A stretch of DNA of 64,000 bases. It comes from Nomia melanderi (Eukaryota > Arthropoda > Insecta > Hymenoptera > Halictidae). Each line of letters opens with the position of its first letter. Within the stretch, counting starts at the first letter, position 1. Below the pieces are notes generated by a model. That model was given only the letters and a program-made list of their open reading frames with translations. It searched no databases and was not told where the DNA came from. Location of the stretch: NCBI RefSeq assembly GCF_051020985.1, contig NC_135009.1, positions 11,292,606 through 11,356,605 of the forward strand, read 5' to 3'. Below are positions 37,652-47,912 of this stretch, one piece after another. A program made the position numbers and the translations under genes.

Positions 37652-39626
37652 AAAGGGGGGATACCATTCGCGCTCTCCTCAGGCCAGGCGACAACGAGCC
37701 GGCAGAAAAAGGGTACAGGGAAGAGTACACCGGCTGCCGCGCTGCCAGGGTCATGATCCGCTTCGGAACCGCCGCCGATTCGAAGCGTTTTCACTAATTA
37801 ACGTCCAGGTCCGCGCGCGAGGTTTTGCGCCGCAGTGCCGGCGAGAAACTCTGATCGGCCGTTACCCGGTGGCTTTACTCTTTGCTCGCGGGTCGCGTAA
37901 TCCTTCGGCGTTTACCTCGATCCTGTGTGTTTCCCGCGTTGGTAGACAGTTGCGCGGGATCGGCGGAAATGCCGTTTCGCAAAAGGAAACCGTCCAATGG
38001 AAAAACCAAGCGGCGGATCGAAACGATACGGCGATATACGCGACCGGGGGGCGTTTCCGAAAATATTTCTCGCGATGCGCTCGCGAGAACACCTAGGCAC
38101 CGGCGCAATTAATACGCGCATTGCGATCATCGGTTCGCGACGCAACGAATCGATTCGCGAGCGTGAAAGCGGTCAGACAAGAGGAGCGAGTGAGAACCAA
38201 CGAGATGCACCCTTCAGCCGGCAACATTTGCATGCCTCCCGAGAGCGGTTTTTGCGCGGGGGCCCCCGTTCGGTTATCGATGGGAACGTTTCAGCGCGGC
38301 GAATAAAGAAGGTAGGCGTTTCCCCGCGAGTCGGTTTCGCCTCGAATCCCGCGGAACGATCTTCCTGGCCGGCGAACGCGAGCGCCTTTTTCACTTTACG
38401 AGGCTGTTGCATCCTCTCTACGCCGGACAGACCGGACCAGGCCCGAGCGGGCTCGCTCGTTCAGCACGCTCGTCGTCTTGTAAAAGTCAATATTTATGAG
38501 GGTGCTAACCACCGTCATCGCTCATCCCGACTCGTTAACCAGCTCCGCCGGCGTACCTTTGTGTTTACATCCGAAGGACAGGGGCATACTCTTTATTGTC
38601 AGCCCTAAGAAAACACGTCCAACGTTGCATCCCGAGTAGCCAGGTACGTGCCTGGCCTCGGGCGAGATCTCCTTATCAGCAGCTCCCACCTCGCTCCACC
38701 CCCCAGGAGACCACGACGCCAATCTTTTCCACGGTGTTTTTAGTCAAAACACCTTGGTGAACCGTTCACCTTTCTCCTCTTTCTCGTTCGCCTCCTTCTG
38801 CATCCTTGCCGTCGATCAGGACCGAGTATATAAACAAACTTCGTACACGGTGAATTTTAAGGAGCTGTCTCTGAAGGCATGTATTTTTACGAGGAATTAA
38901 ATTAGAGATAATGGGGAGACTAGACAGATGTGAAAAACTGACGCGCTTAAAGAAGCGAATGTTTGAGATTGAAGGCGTCCAGGCGTCAAGGGTTAAATAC
39001 CATGAGCGTTTCGACAGAAGACCGTGGATCGCTTTATCTCGAGGTCCCCGAGCTCGTTCGATCGTCGGCGATTCCCTTTCCAAAAGGTTACGGGCACCGT
39101 GGTTAGCGTAATTGCGACACGCTGCGCGGCGCGACGCACGCGAGAGAAAGGAGCCAACGTGCTTCGCAGAAGCAACAGGTGCCGCGCATTCTTCGTCGAC
39201 GCGGCTCGGTTCGAGTGCCGCCATCTCTCCACGGAGACTCTCGTTTCACGCTACCAATAGGTCACGAGCAGTCGATAAGAAGAGACCTACCATTCGTAGG
39301 ATCATCCGAGTTCCCTAATTAAAAACAATGAAAAAAGTGGGTTCTAAGGCTGTTAAATCGAATGGGCAAAGCATTGCGACCAACGGAAGCCCTCTTCAGG
39401 TTCCTTCAAGCCTGAAGGTTTAAAGGTCATCGATATTTCATCGACGGGCGACGTTCCAAGGTCTGGGACACCCTAACTTTCAGATGTCCTCGGTCGTGTC
39501 CCGATAAAACGGTGCCTCCGAATACCAAAAAATCTTCATTCGAAACTGGTGTACGCGCCGGACTCAGTATGCAGGATCATTCCGTAGAATGATCATCCAA
39601 AATCCCAGTCAATTTAAACTACTCAC

Positions 39627-39811
39627 CCTCTGGCAATGCTCGGCAGTGACCACGGCGAGGTCTGCGAGCGGCTGGAAGATGACATCGTGAAATTCAGGAT
39701 GATTCCGCGCGAGCGGCCTCGCGTACAACTCTTTGGCACTGCACAGAGCCTCGTGGTACTCCTCTTCAGCGTGCAGGAGCTTCTCCGTGGCCCTGTACCT
39801 GCGATCGGTAT
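39627..39811 (-). CDS. RhoGEF gene, coding exon B (DH domain, conserved region 1)
   Basis: 185-nt internal exon, acceptor ggtcgttccag and donor GTGAGT. It enters in phase 1 (completing an Asp codon with the last G of exon A) and leaves in phase 0. It encodes residues 64-125. From about residue 69 the sequence has the form of DH conserved region 1, the helix that contacts switch regions of Rho GTPases: RATEKLLHAEEEYHEAL, including the Glu at the usual family position, followed by a KELYARPLA segment and FHDVIFQPLADLAVVTAEH, which corresponds to the stretch written in many DH domains as I-F-x-N-x-x-x-L. Known for the family: DH domains catalyse GDP/GTP exchange on Rho, Rac or Cdc42. The subfamily and GTPase target cannot be told from this piece. 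Confidence 0.87.
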
Positions 39812-39920
39812 CTGGAACGACCAAAAGGAAGGTTACGCGCTTCAGAAACGAATAATCCCGGCTACCATAGCCCTGGGCGAAGTTTAAGTACGTAGCTGCC
39901 GCACAAGGTAACAAACCTAC
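39812..39920 (-). other. Short phase-1 intron between exons A and B
   Basis: 109-bp intron with a GTAGGT donor and a TTCCAG acceptor. It holds no repeat. Its small size, beside a 12.8-kb intron, makes the A-B pairing the most secure junction of the gene model. Confidence 0.8.
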
Positions 39921-40110
39921 CTCCTATCGGATCGTATTGCCTGGCGGAGTCCTCGATCAGCAAAACCTCCCCGTGCAAGAGTCCGACGTCGGCCGCGGGA
40001 TCGACCTCGGCCCTGGACCCAGCGAGCAACAATCTGGGCCTGCAGACCCGGTACTTCAACAGCACGGGAGCGACCACGGTTGAGATGGCTCCGGGAGACG
40101 CGCCAGGTAG
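39921..40110 (-). CDS. RhoGEF gene, coding exon A (lead-in to DH domain)
   Basis: Internal coding exon of a minus-strand Dbl-family Rho exchange factor. It follows an acceptor ending ttgattgcag and stops at a GTAGGT donor. It is 190 nt, enters in phase 0 and leaves in phase 1, and encodes residues 1-63 of the visible fragment. There is no in-frame ATG, so at least one further exon must lie upstream. The peptide starts LPGASPGAIST, has a basic-hydrophobic stretch (LLKYRVCRPRLLLAG) and an acidic tail (GEVLLIEDSARQYDP). I recognise no domain in it; it lies directly N-terminal to the DH domain. Coding status rests on the splice sites, the open frame and phase agreement with the next exon only 109 bp away. 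The family assignment comes from the following exons, not from this one. Confidence 0.8.
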
Positions 40111-41620
40111 CTGCAATCAAAGGTAACGGATCATCCAGAGACGAAATACAGAGGCTGCGTAGACTCGTTCTAATTTTTTATAAGCTAAATTCTAATTAGC
40201 TCCGATGTTTCATCGAATGGTATAGAAACCTCCCACTCATCCTACAAACCAATGCCTTACAGTTAAATCATTCGAGCGGTCGGCTTATCTTCGTGTACCC
40301 TAAACTGAACGCGTCAAACTCTTTCTACAAAAGACTCGGCCAACGATAATGATCCGATCGTGAGAAGAATTCCCGCTGCTTCAATGTAAACGAAAGGCCG
40401 TACGGCGAAACCCGGCAACAAGCGTTGCAATCCCGTGAGCACGTATCGCTCGTAATTTCCCGAACGGCACCGATTCCACGTCCGTTCGATACCTGTCCCT
40501 GGTCGCCGGCCCGATGTCCCCGGAGACAGAACTCCACGGGAATATCCTAATTACGACGGAGGGGACAGGGTGGGCGGTGGTCGTAAAACGAGACCCCGAG
40601 GGCCAAGTTAGACCCCGAAATAGCTTTGTTATTGCGCGCGTAAAGGTGCAGCAGCCGGTCGGGATTCTTCTGCTCACGAAATTTCGCAGGCGGAGCGGGA
40701 CGACGCGAGAGACGCGCGATTAAACGGCCATTCGCGGACTCGAACGATTCTCTATCCTCTTCCCTCTCCGCCCCCCTTCCCTTTTAATCCGTCGATCTCG
40801 CTCCTTCTCCGTTCGTCCCTCTCGCCGCGGGAGGAAGATCGGCCAACGGCCGGATATTTACGATCTGACGACGTAACAGGCTATAGCCCGGTCTCGGGAT
40901 CAGATAAAATTCGCGAGCCAGAAGTTGCACCGGTGAAACGACCCTTCGGCCGCCACGTGTAACCCGGCCTCTCCGCCTGCCGCGTCATTCTTTCTGGAAT
41001 ATTTCAGAGGCGCTGCTGGTGGCTCCGCTCGAGCGAACTTTAATCGTAAATTACGCGCAACGAGAATACAGAAACAACCGTAGAGAGATGCATCGCGAAC
41101 GCCGCTGCGGCAACGCGATTGAACTTTCCCCTATGAAAACGCGGTCGGCCGCGATTCCCCGCGCTTTCGTCACCTCTTCTGTAACCGTTGCGATCGAGGA
41201 TCGCTCGACTTTGCTTACCGTTCAGGCTGCGCGGCCGTTTAACGCGTCTGCTGCGATGGTCGGTGACGATTGAACCCTTTGAATCGCTTGGAAACAATCG
41301 CAATGTACAATACGACTGATATACAGTAGAAATGTTTGATCTTTAGTTCTCCTTGGAAATTTGCATCGACGTTGTTTCTTTCGATCGTAGTTTAACGTGG
41401 CATCATTTACTTAGGAATATTTGGAAAGCATCAAAATGGTACTTGCACGATGAAGTTGGAATTATTAATAGTTAGAGGAGAAATAGAAATACTTAACAGC
41501 CAGAATAAAATTCGAATGGCTAAACAATCGAGTAATACCGTAATGTTAGAATATTGCGGTACCAAATAATTAATAACCGATTGTATTTGTCACTGCCACG
41601 GGAAAATAAGTGATACACAA

Positions 41621-41655
41621 AAGGCTCGAGACTCTCGCGGCAGTCGACACGTTAA
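41621..41655. mobile_element. Terminal fragment of the CGCGGCAGTC TTAA family
   Basis: ACTCTCGCGGCAGTCGACACG followed by TTAA at 41652-41655 matches the ends at 29957 and 51589. A partly inverted match (ACTGCCACGGG) lies at 41592-41602 and could be a second end of a shrunken copy. The AT-rich DNA back to about 41280 may belong to it. Confidence 0.4.
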
Positions 41656-42448
41656 CCCGCCAGGTAACCTTACGCCGGCGCGAGCCGCGGCAATTATCGT
41701 TTGCTAACGGAGCAGGACAATGCAATTTAATCTCGCTTCAACGACGATAAAGGGGATACGACGGTGCAGTAACAGTTTACAGCGTCATCGGACGCCGATC
41801 TTTCTAATCGTCGTTCTCGGAACGCCGCGCAACGGATCCCTCACCTGCGTCGAACGTAATCGACGATGATGGCAAGGTTAAAGACAGAGAGAGAGAAAGA
41901 GGGAGATCATCCGAGATCATCGGCCGCGATCTCCGTTGATACGATCGGTATGATTCCGAAGAATCCGGCAATCGTCGGGCTCGATCGCTTCGATCGACCG
42001 TTGCCTGGTCGCGTGTACCGTTAATCATATCGAAAATTCTCTTTTCCATGCGAGCGCGAGGTGTCCCGGAGCGGAGTGCAGGAATTCCGGGAGCGCACGC
42101 ATTGTTGCTGCTGCGCCGCGAACCTGGCCGAGCGCACGCCCGAGTCGCATTCTTTTCGATTATAAAACGTGCGTGCCCGTTACGCGAAACGTAAAACGAT
42201 ATTTCCTATCGCCAATCTTGTTTGTTCACCTGAGTTTGCAACTAGATACGCGCGCAACGACACAATCGTCGGATTATGGGACGGATTCGATGAATCTCGT
42301 AACCCAATAGAAATATCCTACAATTATTTCGTAAAGGTTTTTAGATATTTAAATACTTGTTATCTATTGTATTAAAACTCTTTGTGAACTCCTTACGCTT
42401 CATTTAGATCTCTTCCTTCTCTAGACTCAAGGGCATCCGCCTGTCAAA

Positions 42449-42466
42449 TGAATAAATAAATAAATA
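42449..42466. repeat. (AAAT)4 microsatellite
   Basis: AATAAATAAATAAATAG-type run in an AT-rich patch. Confidence 0.85.
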
Positions 42467-42714
42467 GATACCTAGATGCACAATCAACTGTACTATAACA
42501 TATTTCCTCCTACCCCACTTTCTTCCTTTTGTCATTCACATTGTCAAGCTTCAGATACAAATCAACTCGCTATCTCGAAATTCTTATTGCACGTTGCTCA
42601 ATGCTTATGCGAGAAAGAATCCATTCTCGTTAAGTCGGAATAAATGAAATGGCACGAAATTAAATTATATTTCTGCGATTAACGGGAGAGGGTACGTATC
42701 GAGGGTCCGCTATC

Positions 42715-42741
42715 TTCTCTCTCTCTCTCTTTCTCTCTCTC
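42715..42741. repeat. (TC)n microsatellite, one interruption
   Basis: A CT run broken once by TTT, in a pyrimidine-rich context. Confidence 0.9.
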
Positions 42742-45700
42742 CGACCGTTCCTCTCCCGTCGACCGCCGCAGCGGAGCTGCGATATGCCGTCCGACGTCGC
42801 GATTAAACAAGCATCGCGCGTTATCTGCGAGTTTTTGCTCGCGGACAAGCGGCGCGGAGCCAGACCGTGTTCCCGGTATCGAAGAGGAAACCGTGAGTCC
42901 GCCCACTCTCGCTTTTAATAAAGCCAAACCGGAATCGTAAAGCTGAATCTAAATTGCATAATTATACCGGTCCGTCCTTCTTCTTCCCTCGTTTTCGACG
43001 CGTTCCCTCCTTCTTTTCGCCCCGTAACCTTCGCGCGGCCTTTCTCTACCTCTTTCCTCCGCTGCGGCCCCCCCCTGCCAACCCTTTTCCTCTCCGTTCC
43101 TCCCCGAACGCGCGAGCGAAACTGCGCGGCGCGGCGCACGATTATAAATTGCTGCGACCGGGCGAATCTACAACCGCGAGGCGCATCTTCCCCGCGGGAC
43201 ACGCTTTAAAACCGGCCTTATTCGACTGAAAGTGAATCGCCGCGCGCATCGAATATGTACGCTCCAGCGAGGAAGCTCTTTATATTGTAATTAAACTTTC
43301 GATAGCGGAACGCTAGCGAATGGGAGGCGATACGTATTCGGAATAGAAGTTGCCATCGTGGTTCGCAGTGGCTTGTGATTTTTGTTTTCTTCCTTCCCCC
43401 GATCGAACGTATTGGTCGACCATCTGATAAACATTTATATCACGAGAATTGGAGACGTTCTAGCAACTCTGGGATTGTGTCGTTAATACTAGATTTACGG
43501 ACGTTTATTCTACAATTTATTCTATTGGTTCCAGGGAACTACGGTTTATATATTATATAAACTGATGATAGATCGAGAAAATTGTAGCTTCGAAGATAGA
43601 GTGTTACAGTGTTTATTCGAACAATTGCACAAATCTAAATCGAGTTATTAAGTGATGTTTAAAAAATTGAGTATCCGGTATCATTGACGGGTTCGGTACA
43701 TCAATCATTAAACGCATCGTTTGAACGTCGTCGCAGCCGAACGCGAATCGTGACGCTCAGTCGACGCGCAACTTCGGAACTTTCGAACAGCCGGCGTGCC
43801 GCGTCGCAATCGCGGTTTCACTAAGGCCGTGGTGACATAAATAATTTACATAAGGCTAAACGATTGGTGTTAACATTGACATTTGACGCGGCAACGTTGA
43901 AATGTGAACGAATAATAATACGAAAGGGTAATATGAGTATATGTTAAATGTAGAAAAATCATGTGAATTTTGCGGACAATTAATCTGATCAGTTCTCACC
44001 GCGGTCTAAAGCGCCTCTGGTACAGTAGAGAGACGACTTGACGTCTAACGGAATCGCACAGGTGCAGTAGGTGTCTTCCTAGTTTACAGTTCCATAGTTT
44101 CGATCGGTTACGTGCAGCCATATCGACGAACAGTAAATTAGCGATCGAAAATGTCAAGAATTAGGAAACAAAACCGACAGAATATTAGCCGGAACAAAAT
44201 GAAAACAGATCGATCGACCGAATTCCTCAGGCTAGCCATCGATCTAGCAGTACTCGATGAACGCGTGTTGCGGATCCGGCCGTGTATCGATAGCCGATCG
44301 AGTCTCATTCTCTGTCTCCCTCTTCGTTTCTCTTCGCGCGAGAATCCGCTCGGCGTGCGTTTGTTCGAAACGCGTACGCAACGTACATCCTGTCCCTCCC
44401 AGCCTCATTACGGGACAATGAGCGTCGTTACATCGATCACGAGAGCCAGACCGTTCTCGTCGAGAGGCGGAAGAGAGCGCGACCGCAGAGAGCCATCTTC
44501 GCGATCGAAATTACCCGCGTTTATCGGCCAATTTTGCGACTAAGCGTGCTCTCGTGCTGCTAGCGTGTCGCGGATAGAATCGAAATCGAAGCGAGTCGAC
44601 CGTGATTCTTCGAACTGCGACGGAAGTTTCATTGCAATTAGTTTAATCCAGTAGAATAATTAAAACGAACAATTCATTTGCTAAAATAGTTAACTGCAAG
44701 CAGCAGACGGGTTTAATTAAATCGCGTAAGGAACGTTTGAAAGTCTTAAGGATAGAATGTGGAAAATTTCGAAAAGTGGAGTTCATACGTAGTTTGTTCT
44801 TCGAACGACTCGAATATGTAAAGGAATCTTATCAGTGGCTATTAGCGTGACACAGTTGACAACGACGATCGTCAAGGATTCGAATAATCGTCGAACTTAC
44901 AAAGTCAAATGCGGAACTCCTTTTTCTTGGCTGATTAACTGGTTAAGGGGAACGATAGGGACTTCAAGCTCGATCAGAATTTCAGCCGATGACGCACAAA
45001 CGCGCTCCTTTTCCAATCATTTTCGCATCAGCCGCGTCTCGGCTAGATTGAAGCGGCGCGACCGTGCTCGGCCGGCGGGCGATCCGTTTGATGAGCGGTA
45101 AACGGTCCCACTTGGACAGAATTTTCAGCGCGGCACGCGGTCGCCGGGCTAATTTTTTCAATTCGGAGAATTGCATCATTGGCCAATTACCGTTTAGGAG
45201 GGGCCTCCGTTGGAATTGGAAGAAAGCGACCGCGACGGTCGGATCACTCGAGCTTGAACGCGCGTCGGACGTCGTTTCGCCTGGACGACGCTCTCGTTCC
45301 CGAAGCTCCTCGCTCGATCCCTCTGCGTTCTACCTAGTTTCGACAGAGGCACTTTCCCGGTCAGTTTTATCAATTATTCGCTCACCGCATACTTATCGTT
45401 CGACCGATATCAGTTGTATCAAAGAAAACCGAAACACAACTGTCGAGCAATTAGAATAGAATTAGTAATTAGTAATCGTTGAGTAAGTAAATTTAATGTA
45501 ATTGCACGACTAACAGATGAACGGAGCCTCGAACAGAAATAATTCGGAACATGCGTGTAAAATTAGTAAGTCCGAATCATCGAGTTTGCAGATTACCAAG
45601 GTTGAATAATTTGCATTGCGTAGAACAATTAACCGAGATCCTATTGTAGCTACGAATTTAGAAAAGATCGCGATATTCCACAGTTACCTACGCGGATCCG

Positions 45701-47840
45701 ATTAATTCGTTACTTAGAATAAAAAGACGACAGTCAGAAATGAAACGCATTTAACGGTCGCAGTTGAGAGTTTTCCCCTTTCGACGAGTGCACGAAACAC
45801 GTGCGCTTGCCAAAACATCGTTACTCAATAAACAGTTGCCAATAATGGATCGGGAGCTATGATTGTCATGCAACCGGGAGACCGAAGGCCACACCAAGTA
45901 AGTATATATAGCCCGACACCGTGGCGAGAGGGCAACTCGCGCGCCGATCGAGCGTGTTTCTAAACCAGTGGATCCGATTCTCGAATTTACGCGCGGATCG
46001 ATTAGTGCCCGGCGAAAAATTCCCTGGGAAACGGATATATCGAGCATTCCGGCTCGAGTCGGTTACGATAAGAACATCGGAATTAAGTACACTTTTAAGC
46101 GCAACGTTTACTGTCCATAAAAAAGGGCATAAAGCAACGATAAAACGCGCTGGACGTTCGATAGCGTCGTCCGAGAAATTGATGGCCGAGCAATAAAGTT
46201 AACGAGGAATCCTCGAATATTCGTGGCAAGGTTAACGAGTATTTAGCGCGAAGTTTGAACAACGTTGCGTTTATGGGTACAAAATTGCTAGGAGATCTCC
46301 TTTCATATCGAGACCGCTCTCCGTTCCTCGCCGCTCGCGGGTGCGCTGACAGAGGTGGGGAAAAGGTGGATAGAGAGGGAACGCGTCCATTCGAGACTGG
46401 CAAACTACGATGGGCTCATTTTTGCTCAAGTCAGCGAAAGCGACGAATCTTCTCGCGTTTGATCCTCCTCTCAAACATCTCTGCACTTCATTCCCTTTTG
46501 ATCAGTTAACTGTTGCGACCTCTTTGAGAAGTTGTACCTAAAGTGTATCGCAAACCGTAAGTTACAGCTGTTTTGACAAGTGTACGCGTCATAAAACCAT
46601 TTCTTCGTGACGGGTATACTCGTCAAAAACACCTAACCGGTTACGACGAACATCTTCGCAAAATACAATCTCTACACCTACAAAATCTAGAATCTCTACA
46701 TCTCTGAAACGTAGAACAAAGGAAATTCAAAGGTAACTTGTCCCTTTCCGCGCGATCTATGGATCATACAGTTTCAAAGAAACGTCCACCAGTCCCAACG
46801 ATACTGTAATCAATGCCTACCACGCGACGCTCGATTGCGCCGCAATTTGTTGTTCCCGGACGCAGTCGAAGAACCACATCGTTTTCCTTGCAAACACCCG
46901 GTACACGGTCCCCGGCGCTGCACACGCGACCGGTATGGTCTTAATAAAACTACCGGTCGGTGTGCGCCGCAAAAAAGTGTGCGAACGTGGACGCGGTCCG
47001 CAACGAGACCGCGCGAGTGTGCGGCTAGCGCGCGCGTTCTAGGCCTCGCCCATGCTGGAACGGCCGATTCGACCAATTCGTCGAACCGCGACAGTCTCCG
47101 TCTCTTTCCCTGCCACGTTCGCTCGCCGAGCACCTCTCTTTCTATCGCGTGTGCTCGTTCCTTTCGCTTAACAGTCGAATCGTTCCGTCGAATGCGACGC
47201 GACGCACGCCACCAATGCGAACCAGCCGCGCGCCTATGCGAACGTCTACGAGAGGCGACCGCTCGAATCGCGCGCGCGAGCGCACGATCGGTTCGTGAGA
47301 ACACGGGCGCGAATGAGAGATCGCCATGCGACGCGCGGATCGGCCGGGACGCGCGCGATGCATTATACATCGGCCGGTTGAAAACTATCAGTGGCCGGCC
47401 AGCTGAAATCGAGGGAATTCCGATGAACCGGCGAACACGGTCTGCCTACGCCGCGCTCTTCCAAGTTCAGGACACTCTAAGCCTGCCTGCCAGGGAGCTA
47501 ATGCTAGGCGGCCGATTGCTGGCCGCTCGGTGACACCAGACGCGACGGCAATTAGCCTGTTAACTGGAGACTTGCCGGACTCGGTGGTCAATATGATGGA
47601 CAGAAGCGAAAGGAATCCGCTTTGAGAGGAACGCGACAATGGGGATGCCTTGATGAGATCAAATTCGGGGATCCGTTAGTTAATGGATGGAGGGCACGAG
47701 TTCGATTCGTTTTTTCTAGACGGACGATTGGATGGAATGTCTGGGGTGGAGTAGAGACGGAATAAATGAAACAAGCAGAACAAATAACGCAGAGCGAAGT
47801 GGTTGCAACGAAAAATAAGAACGGGAGTAGCGAAACGGTA

Positions 47841-47912
47841 GCTCTCTCGCGGGGAAAATTTATAGCTCTCTCGCGGAGAAAATTAATGGCTCTTTCGCGG
47901 GGAAAAATCAAT
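47841..47912. repeat. 24-bp tandem triplication
   Basis: Three adjacent 24-bp units at 47841, 47865 and 47889, each starting GCTCTCTCGCGG or GCTCTTTCGCGG, then GGAAAAT or AGAAAAT. The period is a multiple of 3, so on the plus strand one frame reads a repeated octapeptide (ALSRGKFI, ALSRRKLM, ALSRGKIN) inside a 62-codon chance frame. No splice or family evidence makes this coding. Confidence 0.8.

Larger units (their letters stand above)
26784..39626 (-). other. 12.8-kb phase-0 intron of the RhoGEF gene
   Basis: Bounded by the GTGAGT donor of exon B and the TTTTCAG acceptor of exon C. No convincing exon was found inside. The contents are GC-rich filler with many chance open frames, a TTAA-type element near 29718-29957, GA microsatellites near 30981 and 37634, a short direct-repeat cluster at 33976-34322, and a degenerate TTAA-type transposon end near 32358-32371. 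A conserved-domain argument also supports a single intron: the exon B and C peptides join without a gap in the DH pattern. Confidence 0.7.
24884..40110 (-). other. RhoGEF gene span visible in window (partial, four exons)
   Basis: Four exons joined in order 40110-39921, 39811-39627, 26783-26738, 25056-24884 give an uninterrupted 198-codon frame. Intron phases are 1, 0, 1 and then 0 for the outgoing intron. All internal introns are GT-AG. The product should be a cytoplasmic or membrane-recruited activator of a Rho-family GTPase. The gene is partial at both ends: no initiator ATG, no stop codon, no PH domain seen. The divergent DH sequence (WNSYWEYLESYG, TLLLLP) did not let me place it in a named subfamily, so no symbol is given. 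No promoter could be assigned. Confidence 0.85.

Noticed and set aside
37034..37794. Frames of up to 204 codons on both strands
   Set aside because: The block is purine-rich with GA microsatellite runs. The peptides are Arg/Glu-rich or Ser/Phe-rich translations of simple sequence.
45863..45901. MIVMQPGDRRPHQ followed by GTAAGTATA as a possible plus-strand first exon
   Set aside because: Only 13 codons, no acceptor-side partner and no family signal; donor-like GTAAGT strings are frequent by chance in 64 kb.
46810..47533. Overlapping long frames on both strands (232 and 186 codons)
   Set aside because: CpG-rich DNA has few stop codons. Both strands are open at once, the peptides are Arg-rich and low in family signal, and no splice sites or homology support either.
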